A stretch of 64,000 nucleotides of DNA from Arthrobacter sp. DWC3 (GCF_002929375.1 NZ_PJIP01000013.1:50516-114515); one strand, 5' to 3'. Counted from the stretch's first letter, positions 48,524 to 57,684 are shown. Numbers and translations: made by a program. The notes: a model not told the origin generated them from the sequence alone.

Positions 48524-48768
48524 GTTCGGTGCGAATAGCAGTCCACGGGCGCGTGACATCACTAAATCTTCACGGGCTCGACCTGATCGTTCGGAGGGCC
48601 GGGTTGTTGGCCCCTGAGTGCCAGGTCATCCTCGATCTCAGTGCCGCCCAGACGTCGGACGCTATCCGGACCGAGTTGTGCCCGCGGTCCCTCGACATGA
48701 GGCTGGCAACAACCTTCGCGGCTTCCTCCCCAACGAACCTCCGGGTCATTACTCCTATCAGCAGCTGA
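48457..48768 (+). CDS. STAS-like small protein, possibly decayed
   Basis: A 103-residue frame: KLKVLVTFDPGLSSVRIAVH, GRVTSLNLHGLDLIVRRAGL, ECQVILDLSAAQ. The strand-helix-strand-helix order and VILDLS resemble STAS (anti-anti-sigma) domains, but the C-terminal third loses the pattern, which may mean a frameshift. No good ribosome site. Treat as a weak or broken gene. Confidence 0.4.
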   Translation: MAAHPSAAGQKLKVLVTFDPGLSSVRIAVHGRVTSLNLHGLDLIVRRAGLLAPECQVILDLSAAQTSDAIRTELCPRSLDMRLATTFAASSPTNLRVITPISS

Positions 48769-49176
48769 CGCAGGTGCACGAGGGTGCCTCATGCAGCACA
48801 GGGAGCAATCACTGTCTCGCGACACCCGGGAGTGCACCGGGAGTGTGTCCCTTCGGTGATGGGGTTCGTGGACCTAGTGCTGACGCAAGCGCTGCCGGAT
48901 GCCGCCGCTGCCTATGAGTGCTGCACTGGCGCGTCACCATGGACACGGCCGAGGCCTACCGTGGTTCACGGGCGGACGATAAACATAGGTACCTGAACGG
49001 AGAGCCGCACATGTAGATATGCGGTGGGATTCGGGCGGGATTCGGGCGGCGATGAAGATGCATGGTCGGCAGGAGGGGCATTTGGGGCTGGCTGGCGTAG
49101 AGGCGTTCTTCGGCGGGAACGGGTCCGCCTCGGAGTCGGGGGCCGGGGTCAGGAAGAGTTCGTGCTAAGGCATGAG
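48769..49176. other. 408-bp stretch with no supported gene
   Basis: Short frames in all phases, none with a start signal or recognisable motif. Mildly repetitive GGGATTCGGGCGGGATTCGG occurs near 49024-49048. Probably intergenic or decayed sequence. Confidence 0.35.
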
Positions 49177-49452
49177 TCAGGTGCGATGGCTGGTGTAGTT
49201 GCCAGGAATGTCGTGTTGTAACTGACGTAAAAGCTCTGCGAGGGCGCCGTGGCGGGCATCCTTTTCGGCGATCACCGCGTGGGTATCGCCCAGGGCGATG
49301 TCGTAGGCGCGCCCATCGGGTGGGGCGTCGTCGCACCGCGGGATGCGCTCGAGTGCGGCTTCCCACCGGGTGCAATCGGTTTGAGGGAGGTTGAGGGACC
49401 ACTGGCGGGTAAGGCCACTGATGCCTCCGCTTCGGGTCACCGTCAGACGCAC
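49177..49452 (-). CDS. Emfourin-type protease inhibitor-like protein
   Basis: A 91-residue protein starting at GTG 49452 with AGGAGG four bases upstream (longer frames exist but bypass this signal). It begins VRLTVTRSGGISGLTRQWSL and ends with an E-x-x-A-R-x-G-A-L-A-E-L-L-R-Q-L region, the outline of the emfourin family, whose founding member inhibits the M4 metalloprotease protealysin. Emfourin genes normally sit beside the protease gene; no M4 protease is visible in this window. It follows a zinc-ribbon gene after 23 bases. Confidence 0.65.
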   Translation of the reverse strand: MRLTVTRSGGISGLTRQWSLNLPQTDCTRWEAALERIPRCDDAPPDGRAYDIALGDTHAVIAEKDARHGALAELLRQLQHDIPGNYTSHRT

Positions 49453-49475
49453 GTATCCTCCTGACATCGGTTCGG

Positions 49476-49760
49476 TCAGGTGCACCAGAACCAGCCCGGG
49501 GGACGCCATCCTGCGGCGACCGCGTGATCGCGGCTTCGTCCGCAGCGGGCGCAGCAATACCGGGTGCGGGCTGGCTTGAGGTGCCCGTTCAAGAGAATCA
49601 CGGGCTCGGTGTACTCGCTGAAGACGAGGGAATCATCCGACCCGCACTGGAGGCACATTGGAATCATGGGTCGGACAATCGGAGAGCGGCTGTGCCGTGC
49701 CCGGATGGTCCTAGGGTCCAGCGGTGCAGATGGCGATTGTGGCACCCGGTACTGGGCCAT
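49476..49760 (-). CDS. Zinc-ribbon protein
   Basis: A 94-residue protein starting at ATG 49760 with GGAAGAAG upstream. Two CxxC knuckles (MCLQCGSDD and RYCCARCGRS), about 30 residues apart, form a zinc ribbon; the N-terminal third is disordered and proline-rich. Probably co-transcribed with the emfourin-like gene. Function unknown. Confidence 0.6.
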   Translation of the reverse strand: MAQYRVPQSPSAPLDPRTIRARHSRSPIVRPMIPMCLQCGSDDSLVFSEYTEPVILLNGHLKPARTRYCCARCGRSRDHAVAAGWRPPGWFWCT

Positions 49761-49872
49761 GGTCGCTTCTTCCTCGAGGCAGGGTTGGGAAGTACTCAAA
49801 ACGGACGCATAGTCTTTGGGGCGTCTAGTTGCCGGGGCGCTCATGCTGATTCGGCTTTCTCGTTGAAAAGGT

Positions 49873-50322
49873 TCACCGTGCGTTGCGCAGGCGACGTCCG
49901 CGCACATGGTCGGGGGCCACGGTGAGAAACAGGTCACGGTGGCCGGGGGCCCATGGTTCTTCGGAAAGCTTGCCCCACAGGGTGGTCAGCAGCCCGGAGT
50001 CCTCGACCCGGGTGGCTGGCCCATTGATCAGCACCGTCCATCCGTCCTGCCTGGTCCGATCGACGAAATCCGCTTGGAACGCTGCATGTTCTAGGTAGCT
50101 GGTTGCGATGACGCCGTCGGCCGATGTCCGGAAATACACGTGCTGGTCGAGGACGAAATAGTTGACGGGGAAGATGTTCAGCAGTCCTTCGCGATAGAAC
50201 CCGAGGCGTCCCGTGGATTGGGTGGTGGCCAGCGCCCAACACTCGGTGGGGGTAAGGGCTTCGGAGGCACGAAGTGCGCCGGGGCTGTCCCAGAAGGTGT
50301 CTTGGCTCGGGAAACTGGTCAT
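49873..50322 (-). CDS. Pyridoxamine 5'-phosphate oxidase-fold protein (1)
   Basis: A 149-residue protein from ATG 50322 with GGAAGG upstream. The split-barrel flavin-binding fold shows ECWALATTQSTGRLGFYREG, LLNIFPVNYFVLDQHVYFRT, VIATSYLEHAAFQADFVDR and WTVLINGPA. These small PPOX/nitroreductase-like proteins bind FMN, F420 or heme; several homologues belong to the mycobacterial DosR regulon (Rv3131-neighbour types are different folds, so the comparison is to the Rv2074/Rv3129 kind). Palindrome 2 lies 140-176 bases upstream. Confidence 0.85.
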   Translation of the reverse strand: MTSFPSQDTFWDSPGALRASEALTPTECWALATTQSTGRLGFYREGLLNIFPVNYFVLDQHVYFRTSADGVIATSYLEHAAFQADFVDRTRQDGWTVLINGPATRVEDSGLLTTLWGKLSEEPWAPGHRDLFLTVAPDHVRGRRLRNAR

Positions 50323-50462
50323 GATGCTGGCCTTCCTCTTCGTTGCCGCGTCGTCGTCCACCATGCGGTGCCCGCCATGGCCAATCGGATTGTCCTCGGG
50401 TGACATCCTGCGGGCTACGAAGATCACCGGGCGGCGTGCTATTGACGCTACGGACCTTGTGA

Positions 50463-50498
50463 CTTATGGATCAGGGCCAAAAGGCCCTGATCCATAAG
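50463..50498. promoter_or_regulatory. DevR-box-like palindrome 2, in a 16-bp perfect inverted repeat
   Basis: CTTATGGATCAGGGCC (50463-50478) pairs perfectly with 50483-50498 around AAAA; its core GGGCC-AAAA-GGCCC (50474-50487) has the spacing of the DosR box. It lies between the divergent PPOX gene (50322) and alcohol dehydrogenase gene (50722). A hairpin/terminator role is possible but the divergent position favours an operator. Confidence 0.7.
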
Positions 50499-50721
50499 GG
50501 CTGCTCTCTGTGAGGGTGGTATATGACCGGCATCGGTCGACATCGGTCCGGTGAAAGTTACCGGCCAGCTGATGAGCGGTGTCCTGAGAGTCGTCGGCAG
50601 GTCGGCGCCCCGCTATGTGCTGTCCAGAGGTCCGCTCTTCTTCCGGCTGGGATTTCACGGCATACACCACCGTGACCTCGTCCACCTCCTCAACCCGATG
50701 CCTCGTTCAGGAAGGACTCAG

Positions 50722-51834
50722 ATGAAAGCTCTCCAGTACCGGTCGATCGGCTCAGCGCCTGAAGTGGTCGACGTGCCGACCCCTGTTCCCGGTCCAGGGG
50801 AGGTGTTGCTCCGCGTGAGTGCTGCGGGGGTTTGTCATTCGGATCAGTTCATCATGGACCTTCCAGCGGACCAGTACGTGTACGGGCTACCGCTGACTTT
50901 GGGGCACGAGGGCGCAGGTGTCGTTGCTGCAGTGGGTGAGGGAGTGCGAGGGCTGAGCGTGGGGGAGTCCGTCCTGGTGTACGGGCCGTGGGGGTGTGGC
51001 CGCTGCTACCCGTGCTCTCGCGGGGAGGAGAACTACTGCGAGAACGCGGCGGAGCAAGGTATCAGGCCGCCGGGCCTTGGGGCTCCTGGCGCGATGGCCG
51101 AGTACATGATTGTTGATGACGCCCGGCATCTGGTTCCGCTGGGCGACCTCGATCCCGTCACGAGCGTTCCCCTGACCGATGCGGGCCTGACGCCCTACCA
51201 CGCGATCAAGAGGACCCTGCCGCAGCTGGTGCCTGGGTCGACGGCCGTCGTGATCGGTGTGGGTGGACTCGGGCACGTCGCGGTGCAGATTCTTCGCGCC
51301 ATCACCCCCAGCCTGGTTATCGCACTGGATACCTCCGAGGACAAAGTCGATTTGGCCCGAACGATGGGAGCCCACTTCGGCTTCATCACCGGCGGAGGGG
51401 ATGAAGCAATGTCCACCATCGAAGAGGAAATTCGTTCTCTCTCCGGCGGCCGAGGTGCCACCGCTGTCTTCGATTTCGTCGGCGTCCAGACCACCACCGA
51501 CCTCGCGTCGAGGCTGGTCGCGGTGGGTGGGGAGATCAGTGTGGTGGGCGTCGGGCGGGGCACCGTGAACGTGGGTTTCTTCTCCACGCCATGGGAGTCC
51601 TCGGCCCGGGCCCCATACTGGGGATCCCGGCCCGAGTTGATGGAGGTCCTTGAACTGGCCAAGGCGGGCAGGATCAGGGTCGAAGTCGAACGCTTCACCC
51701 TCGACAAAGCCCCTGCAGCCTATGAAAGGCTCCGGGTCGGAACGCTCCGCGGTCGCGCTGTCATCACACCCCTTGTGCTGAAACTCACGGCACAGGAATC
51801 ACCCGATTTACGGGAAGGCGAAGGAGCATCATGA
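50722..51834 (+). CDS. adhP: Zinc-dependent alcohol dehydrogenase
   Basis: A 370-residue medium-chain dehydrogenase from ATG 50722 (GAAGGA upstream; the longer frame upstream is not family-like). Catalytic zinc ligands Cys38 (GVCHSD), His62-Glu63 (GHEGAG); structural zinc cysteines at 92, 95, 98 and 106 (CGRCYPCSRGEENYC); NAD-binding GVGGLG at 179-184. It oxidises primary alcohols or reduces aldehydes with NAD(H), giving redox balance under low oxygen. The stop overlaps the start of a universal stress protein gene. Confidence 0.92.
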   Translation: MKALQYRSIGSAPEVVDVPTPVPGPGEVLLRVSAAGVCHSDQFIMDLPADQYVYGLPLTLGHEGAGVVAAVGEGVRGLSVGESVLVYGPWGCGRCYPCSRGEENYCENAAEQGIRPPGLGAPGAMAEYMIVDDARHLVPLGDLDPVTSVPLTDAGLTPYHAIKRTLPQLVPGSTAVVIGVGGLGHVAVQILRAITPSLVIALDTSEDKVDLARTMGAHFGFITGGGDEAMSTIEEEIRSLSGGRGATAVFDFVGVQTTTDLASRLVAVGGEISVVGVGRGTVNVGFFSTPWESSARAPYWGSRPELMEVLELAKAGRIRVEVERFTLDKAPAAYERLRVGTLRGRAVITPLVLKLTAQESPDLREGEGAS

Positions 51835-52694
51835 CGACCGTGCTGCCGGAATCAGTGCCCGTCCTGCCGCCGACCCGGCGTCCGGAGCCGATGCTGGTTG
51901 CTCTGCGCGATGCAGTGAGCAGCCGCTCTGCCGTCGAGTGGGCTGCGTCGCGTGCAGTCGCCCAGGGCGTTCCTCTGACCCTTCTGCACGCCGTTCCGGC
52001 GCCGTCACTCATCCCTCCCGGCACCTCGTACGGGGACGTCGTCATCGCAGGCCGGAACCTCATCAGTCAGGAAAGCAAGCTTCTCGCGCGGAGCCATCCG
52101 CGTCTCAGGATCAGTTCCTACCTGCACTGTGGCGACGTCGTCGAAGCCCTTCTCGGCCTCTCGGAGTCCGTTCCGATGATCGTTCTCGGCACGGACCGCC
52201 GGAACCCGGACAGCGGCGACTTCGCGGGCGCGGTCGCCGTGGAAGTGGCCCTGAACGCTCTGACCCCTGTCGCCGTGGTGCCCGCCTCCTATGCCTATAC
52301 CTCGAAAGCGGACCACGGCAGAGGGGGAGTGGTGACCGGGGTTGATGGGTCGGAGGTATCCCGCGCTGCGCTTCTCCTGGCAGCGGAAGAAGCGTCCCGG
52401 ACCGGGACTTTCCTGACCGTCGTGACCGTGCTGGGAGCCACGCCTGAGCCCATGGCGGTCAGCGCATCGGCGATGCTGGTCGAGGTGCGCAATCGTTTCC
52501 CTGGTGTGCTGGTCAGCTGGATCGTTGATGATGTGCACAGACCCGATCAGGCACTGGACCTCTACGGAACGGGCGCGGATCTGCTGGTGATCGGCCGCCA
52601 CGGCGCAGGCGCACGATCGGCGCGGTCGCTCGGTTCAGTCACGCACGCGCTGCTCCTGGAACCGCCCTGCCCGACTATTGTCGTGCCTCGCTGA
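51831..52694 (+). CDS. Tandem-domain universal stress protein (1)
   Basis: A 287-residue protein with two USP domains. The first (about residues 20-150) is divergent, with IVLGTDRRNPDSGDF; the second (about 160-287) has VVTGVDGSEVSRAALLLAAE and the ATP-site GRHGAGARSARSLGSVTHAL. Tandem USPs are core members of the mycobacterial dormancy regulon. Coupled to the alcohol dehydrogenase by ATGA overlap, hence probably under palindrome 2. Confidence 0.9.
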   Translation: MTTVLPESVPVLPPTRRPEPMLVALRDAVSSRSAVEWAASRAVAQGVPLTLLHAVPAPSLIPPGTSYGDVVIAGRNLISQESKLLARSHPRLRISSYLHCGDVVEALLGLSESVPMIVLGTDRRNPDSGDFAGAVAVEVALNALTPVAVVPASYAYTSKADHGRGGVVTGVDGSEVSRAALLLAAEEASRTGTFLTVVTVLGATPEPMAVSASAMLVEVRNRFPGVLVSWIVDDVHRPDQALDLYGTGADLLVIGRHGAGARSARSLGSVTHALLLEPPCPTIVVPR

Positions 52695-52733
52695 CCACCC
52701 GCTAGTCATTTCACCTGTCACCCAGTCCACCTG

Positions 52734-53183
52734 CTATTCATCCGGTGCCCGGCCGGCCCCCACATCAGCGGACTGTGAGGCCGGCGTGAAGGCGCGCCCG
52801 CTGATGGTCCCCGGGACCAGGCGCATGAACCGGTCTTTCCGGCCGGCCTCCCACGGATGCAAGGGTAGATGCACGGTCTCCATCAGCTCAGGGGTGCGGT
52901 TAATAGTGGACGCATGCCCCTTGATGACGACGCTCCAGACCTCGGCGCCGGGCACCGACATCCCGTCGGCTTCAAAAGCCACCGCGGCTTTCTCGGCAGA
53001 CCGCGCCTTCGTGCCCTCCGAGGTCCGAAACACGATGGTGCCGTGGTCAATGACGAAGTTGATCGGAAAGATTTCCGGTTCTCCCTGCACGCACAGGGCC
53101 AGGCGCCCCACCGGAACGCGGCGCAACATCTCCCAGCACTCGTGGGCAGGAAGGATCCGTGTAGGTGTAATCTCAGCTTCCAT
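52734..53183 (-). CDS. Pyridoxamine 5'-phosphate oxidase-fold protein (2)
   Basis: A 149-residue PPOX-fold protein related to 49873-50322: ECWEMLRRVPVGRLALCVQG, EIFPINFVIDHGTIVFRT, AAVAFEADGMSVPGAEVWSV, VIKGHAST. The pattern of a conserved N-terminal ECW and the FPINFVIDHGTIVFRT strand pair matches F420/flavin-binding or heme-degrading split barrels of Actinobacteria. Palindrome 3 lies 36-49 bases upstream of its ATG. It converges with the stress protein gene. Confidence 0.87.
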   Translation of the reverse strand: MEAEITPTRILPAHECWEMLRRVPVGRLALCVQGEPEIFPINFVIDHGTIVFRTSEGTKARSAEKAAVAFEADGMSVPGAEVWSVVIKGHASTINRTPELMETVHLPLHPWEAGRKDRFMRLVPGTISGRAFTPASQSADVGAGRAPDE

Positions 53184-53218
53184 ACCGGGAGACTACGAAG
53201 CTGCACCTACCCCTACTA

Positions 53219-53232
53219 GGGCCATGGGACCC
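53219..53232. promoter_or_regulatory. DevR-box-like palindrome 3 (PPOX-2 / histidine kinase)
   Basis: GGGCCATGGGACCC, within TAGGGCCATGGGACCCCA. It lies between the divergent starts at 53183 and 53295, so it could control both the PPOX gene and the sensor kinase (autoregulation). Confidence 0.65.
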
Positions 53233-53294
53233 CACCTACAGGATCGATACCTACCGCTGCCACCACTTCCAATCAGGGGTTCATCTGGGCCAGG

Positions 53295-55088
53295 ATGAGC
53301 CCTCGGCCTAGGACGGATAATTCTGTGAACACGCCGCCGGACACCCCGCTGACAACCCTGCACGATACGCCGACACAAGGTCCTCCACGTCCTGCCCCGA
53401 CGTCGCTGCCCACTGATGCACCAGCGACGCAGGACCAGGCCCTGACACCCACTGGTATCGAGAACCTCCTCGCCGCTTTCGCGGCGATCGCCGATGACCT
53501 GGGTCTGGAAACCGTTCTGGAGCGGGTGATTTCCGCCGCGTGCCGGCTTGTCGATGCTCGTTTCGGCGCCCTGGGAGTCATTGGTCCTGATCGTATGCTG
53601 AGCCATTTCATCACCGTAGGACTGGACGATGACCAGATCACCCGCATCGGTTCCCTGCCGCGTGGCCATGGGGTGCTGGGTCTGCTGATTACTGAACCGC
53701 ATCCGCTACGTCTGACCGATCTACGCCGGCACCCGCAGGCCTACGGCTTCCCCGCCCATCACCCGCAGATGACCTCCTTTCTAGGCGTACCCATCCGTGT
53801 CCACGACACGGTTTTCGGGAACCTCTACCTGACAGAAAAACACGGAGGGATAGATTTCTCCGACGCGGACGAAAAACTCCTCATCTCATTGGCGTCCGCG
53901 GCCGGCGTAGCGATCGAGAACTCACGCCTGTTCGACGACTCCACCAGAAGAACGCGCTGGCTGGAGGGTGGTCTGGAAGCAGCCGAGGCATTGCTCGGCC
54001 AGCACCACGCAGCACATAACGACCTCGAACTGGTCACCCAACATGCCATACATGCCTCGCAGAGCATTCTCGCTCTCGTCCTCCGGGACTTTGGTCACCA
54101 CCAAGGGCTAATCTGCGAGGCCGCCGACGGCATCGAATCCGGCGCGCATCTGGGCCGTCGCGTCGAGGGCGTCCCAGCTTTGGATACCCTGTCGCCCACG
54201 GATCGCCCGCTCCTGCTTACCGGAGCCGAGATGAGCCGCGTCCTTCCAGCAACAGCAGCGGACACGATCAACGCCGTCCTCTGCAGCAGACTTCCCGGCG
54301 GGCCGGAACGCCATTTCCTGATCATCGGTCGCGCCCCCGGGGCTACCGCCTTCACCGAGGTCGACTACGAAATGTTGCGGTCCTTCACATCCCACGTATC
54401 GCTCGCGTTGGAACTTCTGAAAGCTCACCGTCAGCGTGAGGAGGATGCCGTCCTGGGGGACCGGGACCGCATCGCGCGGGACCTTCACGACCTGGTGATT
54501 CAGCGGCTCTTCGCAACAGGACTGAGCATTCAGAGCCTGCGGAAGTACACGGCCGATCCGCACGCTATCGAGCGCATCAGCGCGGTGACCGGGGAACTCG
54601 ATGCGACGATCCGGGAACTGCGCGACACCATCTATGCCCTCCGGTCCATTCCCCGCAACGCCCCGACCTTCACCTCCACGGTGTTCTCCCTCGTCGCCGA
54701 CGCATTCGACGGACACGACCTCGAGCCGGTCCTTCAACTCTCCGGCCCCCTCGACGCCTCCATTGAAGGGGAACGGGCAGACCATATCAGAGCGGTCCTC
54801 CTCGAAGGGCTCTCCAACGCGCTCCGGCACGCAGAGGCACGCTCCATTACCACCGCTCTCACCGTCGCCGGAGAGCAATTCGACCTCGTCATCAGTGACG
54901 ACGGGCGCGGCTTTGTCGACGCTGCCCGAACCAGCGGGTTGGCGAACATGAAGCACCGCGCGGAACTGTGCGGCGGCACCCTCTCCATCACCAGCACGCC
55001 CGGTCATGGCACGGAAGTACACCTCGCGCTCCCGCTCGACGACCGAAGTAGAATTAGCCCGTCTGAGACGAAGCGGGACGAGAGATGA
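53295..55088 (+). CDS. devS: GAF-domain histidine kinase, DevS/DosS-like
   Basis: A 597-residue kinase. A 50-residue disordered start is followed by GAF-1 (about 55-215: GLETVLERVISAACRLVDARFGALGV, split across 53500-53580, with GFPAHHPQMTSFLGVPIRVHDTVFGNLYLTEK), GAF-2 (about 235-375), HisKA_3 with DRIARDLHDLVIQRLFATG (His398) and an HATPase_c domain (EGLSNALRHAEA, DDGRGF, GLANMKHRAELCGG, GTEVHLALP). In DevS/DosS the first GAF binds heme and senses O2, NO or CO; the HHPQM segment lies where the heme histidine is found. The end overlaps the convergent regulator gene by 35 bases. Confidence 0.88.
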   Translation: MSPRPRTDNSVNTPPDTPLTTLHDTPTQGPPRPAPTSLPTDAPATQDQALTPTGIENLLAAFAAIADDLGLETVLERVISAACRLVDARFGALGVIGPDRMLSHFITVGLDDDQITRIGSLPRGHGVLGLLITEPHPLRLTDLRRHPQAYGFPAHHPQMTSFLGVPIRVHDTVFGNLYLTEKHGGIDFSDADEKLLISLASAAGVAIENSRLFDDSTRRTRWLEGGLEAAEALLGQHHAAHNDLELVTQHAIHASQSILALVLRDFGHHQGLICEAADGIESGAHLGRRVEGVPALDTLSPTDRPLLLTGAEMSRVLPATAADTINAVLCSRLPGGPERHFLIIGRAPGATAFTEVDYEMLRSFTSHVSLALELLKAHRQREEDAVLGDRDRIARDLHDLVIQRLFATGLSIQSLRKYTADPHAIERISAVTGELDATIRELRDTIYALRSIPRNAPTFTSTVFSLVADAFDGHDLEPVLQLSGPLDASIEGERADHIRAVLLEGLSNALRHAEARSITTALTVAGEQFDLVISDDGRGFVDAARTSGLANMKHRAELCGGTLSITSTPGHGTEVHLALPLDDRSRISPSETKRDER

Positions 55089-55722
55089 ACACCGCCGCCT
55101 GGGTACGACGCTGGAAACCCAGTTTCGACAACAGCGACGACACATAGTTCTTCACGGTCTTCTCGGCCAGGAACAGCTCAACCCCGATCTCTCTGTTCGT
55201 CAGCCCAGCACCGATCAACGCCAGAACCTTCTTCTCCTGACTCGTCAGACCTGCCAAGCGCCGATCCTCGACGGGAACGTCATCCAAGCCAGCGACGATC
55301 CGCTCACGAAGGCCTGCCTCGAAAAGGGATACCCCGGTCGCGGCCAGGCGGACCTTCTCGACGAGATCAGAGCCAAGAATCTCCTTGAGGACGTACCCCG
55401 CTGCTCCGGCAAGGACCGCTCCACGTAACGCGTGGTCGTCGTCGTAGCTCGTGAGGATCACACACGCCAGTGACGGATCGACCGATCGCACGTCACGGCA
55501 CACCTCGATCCCCGTGCCGTCGGGTAACCGCGCATCGAGAATCGACACATCCGGGGACAGCGCAGGAATCCGCCGGGAGGCCTCCTCCGCGGATCCGGAC
55601 TCACCAACGATGACGAAGCCCTCGTCCTCGAGCAACTCGCGGAGGCCCCGGCGCACCAGCTCGTGGTCATCCAAGAGAAACACTGTTACCCGAGGCTCGG
55701 CCCCGTCATCGGCCTCTGTCAT
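55054..55722 (-). CDS. devR: NarL/LuxR-family response regulator, DevR/DosR-like
   Basis: A 222-residue response regulator: receiver domain with the acidic pocket LLDDH (Asp18-19), phosphoacceptor Asp63 (SILDARLPDG), TSY and AGYVLKEIL (Lys113); C-terminal LuxR HTH (about 155-215: GLTSQEKKVLALIGAGLTNR, AEKTVKNYVSSLLSKLGFQRRTQ). DevR binds 20-bp palindromes with GGGAC half-sites. Tail-to-tail with the kinase, not in an operon, but certainly a plausible cognate pair. The island's five palindromes are its candidate targets. Confidence 0.9.
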   Translation of the reverse strand: MTEADDGAEPRVTVFLLDDHELVRRGLRELLEDEGFVIVGESGSAEEASRRIPALSPDVSILDARLPDGTGIEVCRDVRSVDPSLACVILTSYDDDHALRGAVLAGAAGYVLKEILGSDLVEKVRLAATGVSLFEAGLRERIVAGLDDVPVEDRRLAGLTSQEKKVLALIGAGLTNREIGVELFLAEKTVKNYVSSLLSKLGFQRRTQAAVFISRPASSQTG

Positions 55723-55867
55723 CGGCGTGTCCCATCTGCTCTTCTCATCTCTGCCTTATCCCACGAGTGCCCTCGGCCGGTGCGGAGCAATCCGTTACAT
55801 GCACCTGCATCATCATCACCCCCGACGCCCCTCAATGACAGGGCCGAATGACCCGTGGCTCCCTGCT

Positions 55868-55881
55868 GGGCCTTTGGGCCC
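55868..55881. promoter_or_regulatory. DevR-box-like palindrome 4 (USP operon)
   Basis: GGGCCTTTGGGCCC, inside CTGGGCCTTTGGGCCCTAG, 75 bases upstream of the stress protein gene at 55956 and about 146 upstream of the divergent response regulator gene. Confidence 0.65.
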
Positions 55882-55955
55882 TAGACGAGCGTGCGGGCCC
55901 GGAACAGGATGAGGTCCTCGCATTTTTTGCTTGACTATCTCGTTAGGACGCAGTT

Positions 55956-56441
55956 ATGGAAGCATCCCGCAAACCCCGTGTCATCGTCGTCGGCGTGGAC
56001 GGCTCCCCGTCATCCATCAACGCATTGGAACTGGCGGCCCGCCTCGTCCCTTTGGCAGGGGACGTCATTAGGGCGGTGACTGTCTGGCAGTATCCGGTGG
56101 GTTTTGGCACCTTCGCCCCCCTGGATTGGAATCCTGATGAGATGGCTGAGGCGGCCCTCGATCAGGCCCTGTCCGCAGCATTTCAGGACCACCGGCCCTG
56201 TCCCATCGAGCGCCGTGTACTGCAGGGCCCGGCTGCCCAGGTCCTGATCGACGAAAGCAAACACGCCTCGATGGTCGTGGTCGGCTCGCGCGGCCATGGC
56301 GGCTTCGCCGGCCTCTTGCTCGGCTCTGTCAGCTCCGCTGTTGCCGAGCGTTCCTCCTGTCCGGTGGTCATTGCTCACGGGGCCTTGCAGCTGCCTGAGA
56401 CGGAACACGCCGCACGCGAGACCATCGACGCGGCATCATGA
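55956..56441 (+). CDS. Universal stress protein, single domain (2)
   Basis: A 161-residue USP: VIVVGVDGSPSSINALELAA at the N-terminus and the ATP-binding signature VVVGSRGHGGFAGLLLGSVS, then RSSCPVVIAHG. The G-2x-G-9x-G-S pattern is intact, so it should bind ATP. Its stop overlaps the next USP gene by ATGA. Palindrome 4 lies just upstream. Confidence 0.93.
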   Translation: MEASRKPRVIVVGVDGSPSSINALELAARLVPLAGDVIRAVTVWQYPVGFGTFAPLDWNPDEMAEAALDQALSAAFQDHRPCPIERRVLQGPAAQVLIDESKHASMVVVGSRGHGGFAGLLLGSVSSAVAERSSCPVVIAHGALQLPETEHAARETIDAAS

Positions 56442-57346
56442 CCGATGGACCCGCCGGTCATGTGAGGCCTGATCGTTCTGATGGCACGGCGGTGACGGAG
56501 GGCGGCAGCATGCCACCCGGCCGTCGGAAGCCTGTGTTGGTCGGGTACGACGGATCCGACGGGTCGACACGAGCGGTCCTGTGGGCTGCCCGCTACGCCC
56601 TGGCAGCCAAGATGCCGCTCGTCGTCGCGCACTGTTGGGTGTGGCCCTTCTTCACCCAGGACCTCGGACCCGTCACCGGGATCGACGACAGTGGGCTCCG
56701 CCGCGAGGCCCAGAAAATCGTCGCCGAAGGGCACGACCTCGCCGTGCGCGCCGAGCCTGGCCTGGTCAGCAGCAAACGCCTCCTCGTGGGATTCCCCGCA
56801 GAAACTCTCACGAGGCTCTCCACTCAGTCCTCCCTGGTCGTCACCGGAACTCGTGGCCTTGGCGGCTTCAGCGGCCTGTTGGTCGGCTCCGTGAGCCTGC
56901 ACCTCGCGGCCAGCTCATCCTGCCCCATCGTGGTCGTCCGGGGAGCCAGACCGGTCCACGACACCATCCTGGTAGCCGTCGACGGGTCTCCGGAAAGCGA
57001 CAGGGCTGTCATCACGGCCGGGGGCCTCGCAACCACTCTGCACAAGTCCCTTCACATCCTCCATGTCCGCGCCTATCGCAGGCGCTCTGTCGAAGAAGCT
57101 CCGACCGACGCCACAGATCCCATCCTCGAACGGGCCAAAGCGCTGCTATCCGAGCAACCTGAACTCTCCGTCACTCAGGAAGTAGTCACTGCCCCGTCCA
57201 TCCCCGGGCTGCTCGTGCAACGCGCCGATCAGGCCTCCTGCATCGTCCTGGGCGCCAAAGGCAACAACACTCTCGGTGCCCGACTCGGCTCCACGGTCCA
57301 CGCCGTCCTGCATCACACCAAGGGAAACGTCGTCGTCGTTCGCTGA
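56438..57346 (+). CDS. Tandem-domain universal stress protein (3)
   Basis: A 302-residue tandem USP. Domain 1 (about 30-170) has PVLVGYDGSDGSTRAVLWAA and TGTRGLGGFSGLLVGSVSLH; domain 2 (about 175-302) has ILVAVDGSPESDRAVITAGG and GAKGNNTLGARLGSTVHAVL. Both ATP motifs are nearly canonical. Translationally coupled to the preceding gene. The N-terminal 25 residues are not family-like, so an internal GTG or ATG (MPPGRRKPVLVG) may be the real start. Confidence 0.92.
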   Translation: MTDGPAGHVRPDRSDGTAVTEGGSMPPGRRKPVLVGYDGSDGSTRAVLWAARYALAAKMPLVVAHCWVWPFFTQDLGPVTGIDDSGLRREAQKIVAEGHDLAVRAEPGLVSSKRLLVGFPAETLTRLSTQSSLVVTGTRGLGGFSGLLVGSVSLHLAASSSCPIVVVRGARPVHDTILVAVDGSPESDRAVITAGGLATTLHKSLHILHVRAYRRRSVEEAPTDATDPILERAKALLSEQPELSVTQEVVTAPSIPGLLVQRADQASCIVLGAKGNNTLGARLGSTVHAVLHHTKGNVVVVR

Positions 57347-57684
57347 CCACACCTGGGCCATGCACGAGGGTCCAGTAGGCGGAGTTCGCCGGTCAGCAGA
57401 AGCTGCCGCCTGTCCTCGTCGACCCGGTTCTACCAGGTCTCGGCGGTAAGTGATGGCGGTGAGCAATGGCAATGAGCCGGGCCGCCCCAGATTCTCCCGA
57501 ATCGTCTCAGGGCGCGCTGGACACGACGCTATTCCTCGGCTGTACGCGCCTTCTAAAGCATCCTCTGCGCAGGCGGGACAGCGCGAGGACGCCGAACACT
57601 GCAGGTTGGTCGATATTGAGCCGGCCGCCACGATCTCGGCTGATCTGTGAGTGATCTGCGGTCGTGGCTGAATGAGCACCTGTA
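57347..57684. other. 338-bp convergent intergenic region
   Basis: Between converging genes. Short frames only; no ribosome site, hairpin or palindrome of note was seen. Confidence 0.4.

Noticed and set aside
54108-55145. 345-codon antisense frame over the histidine kinase
   Set aside because: Overlaps conserved kinase domains completely and shows no motif of its own.
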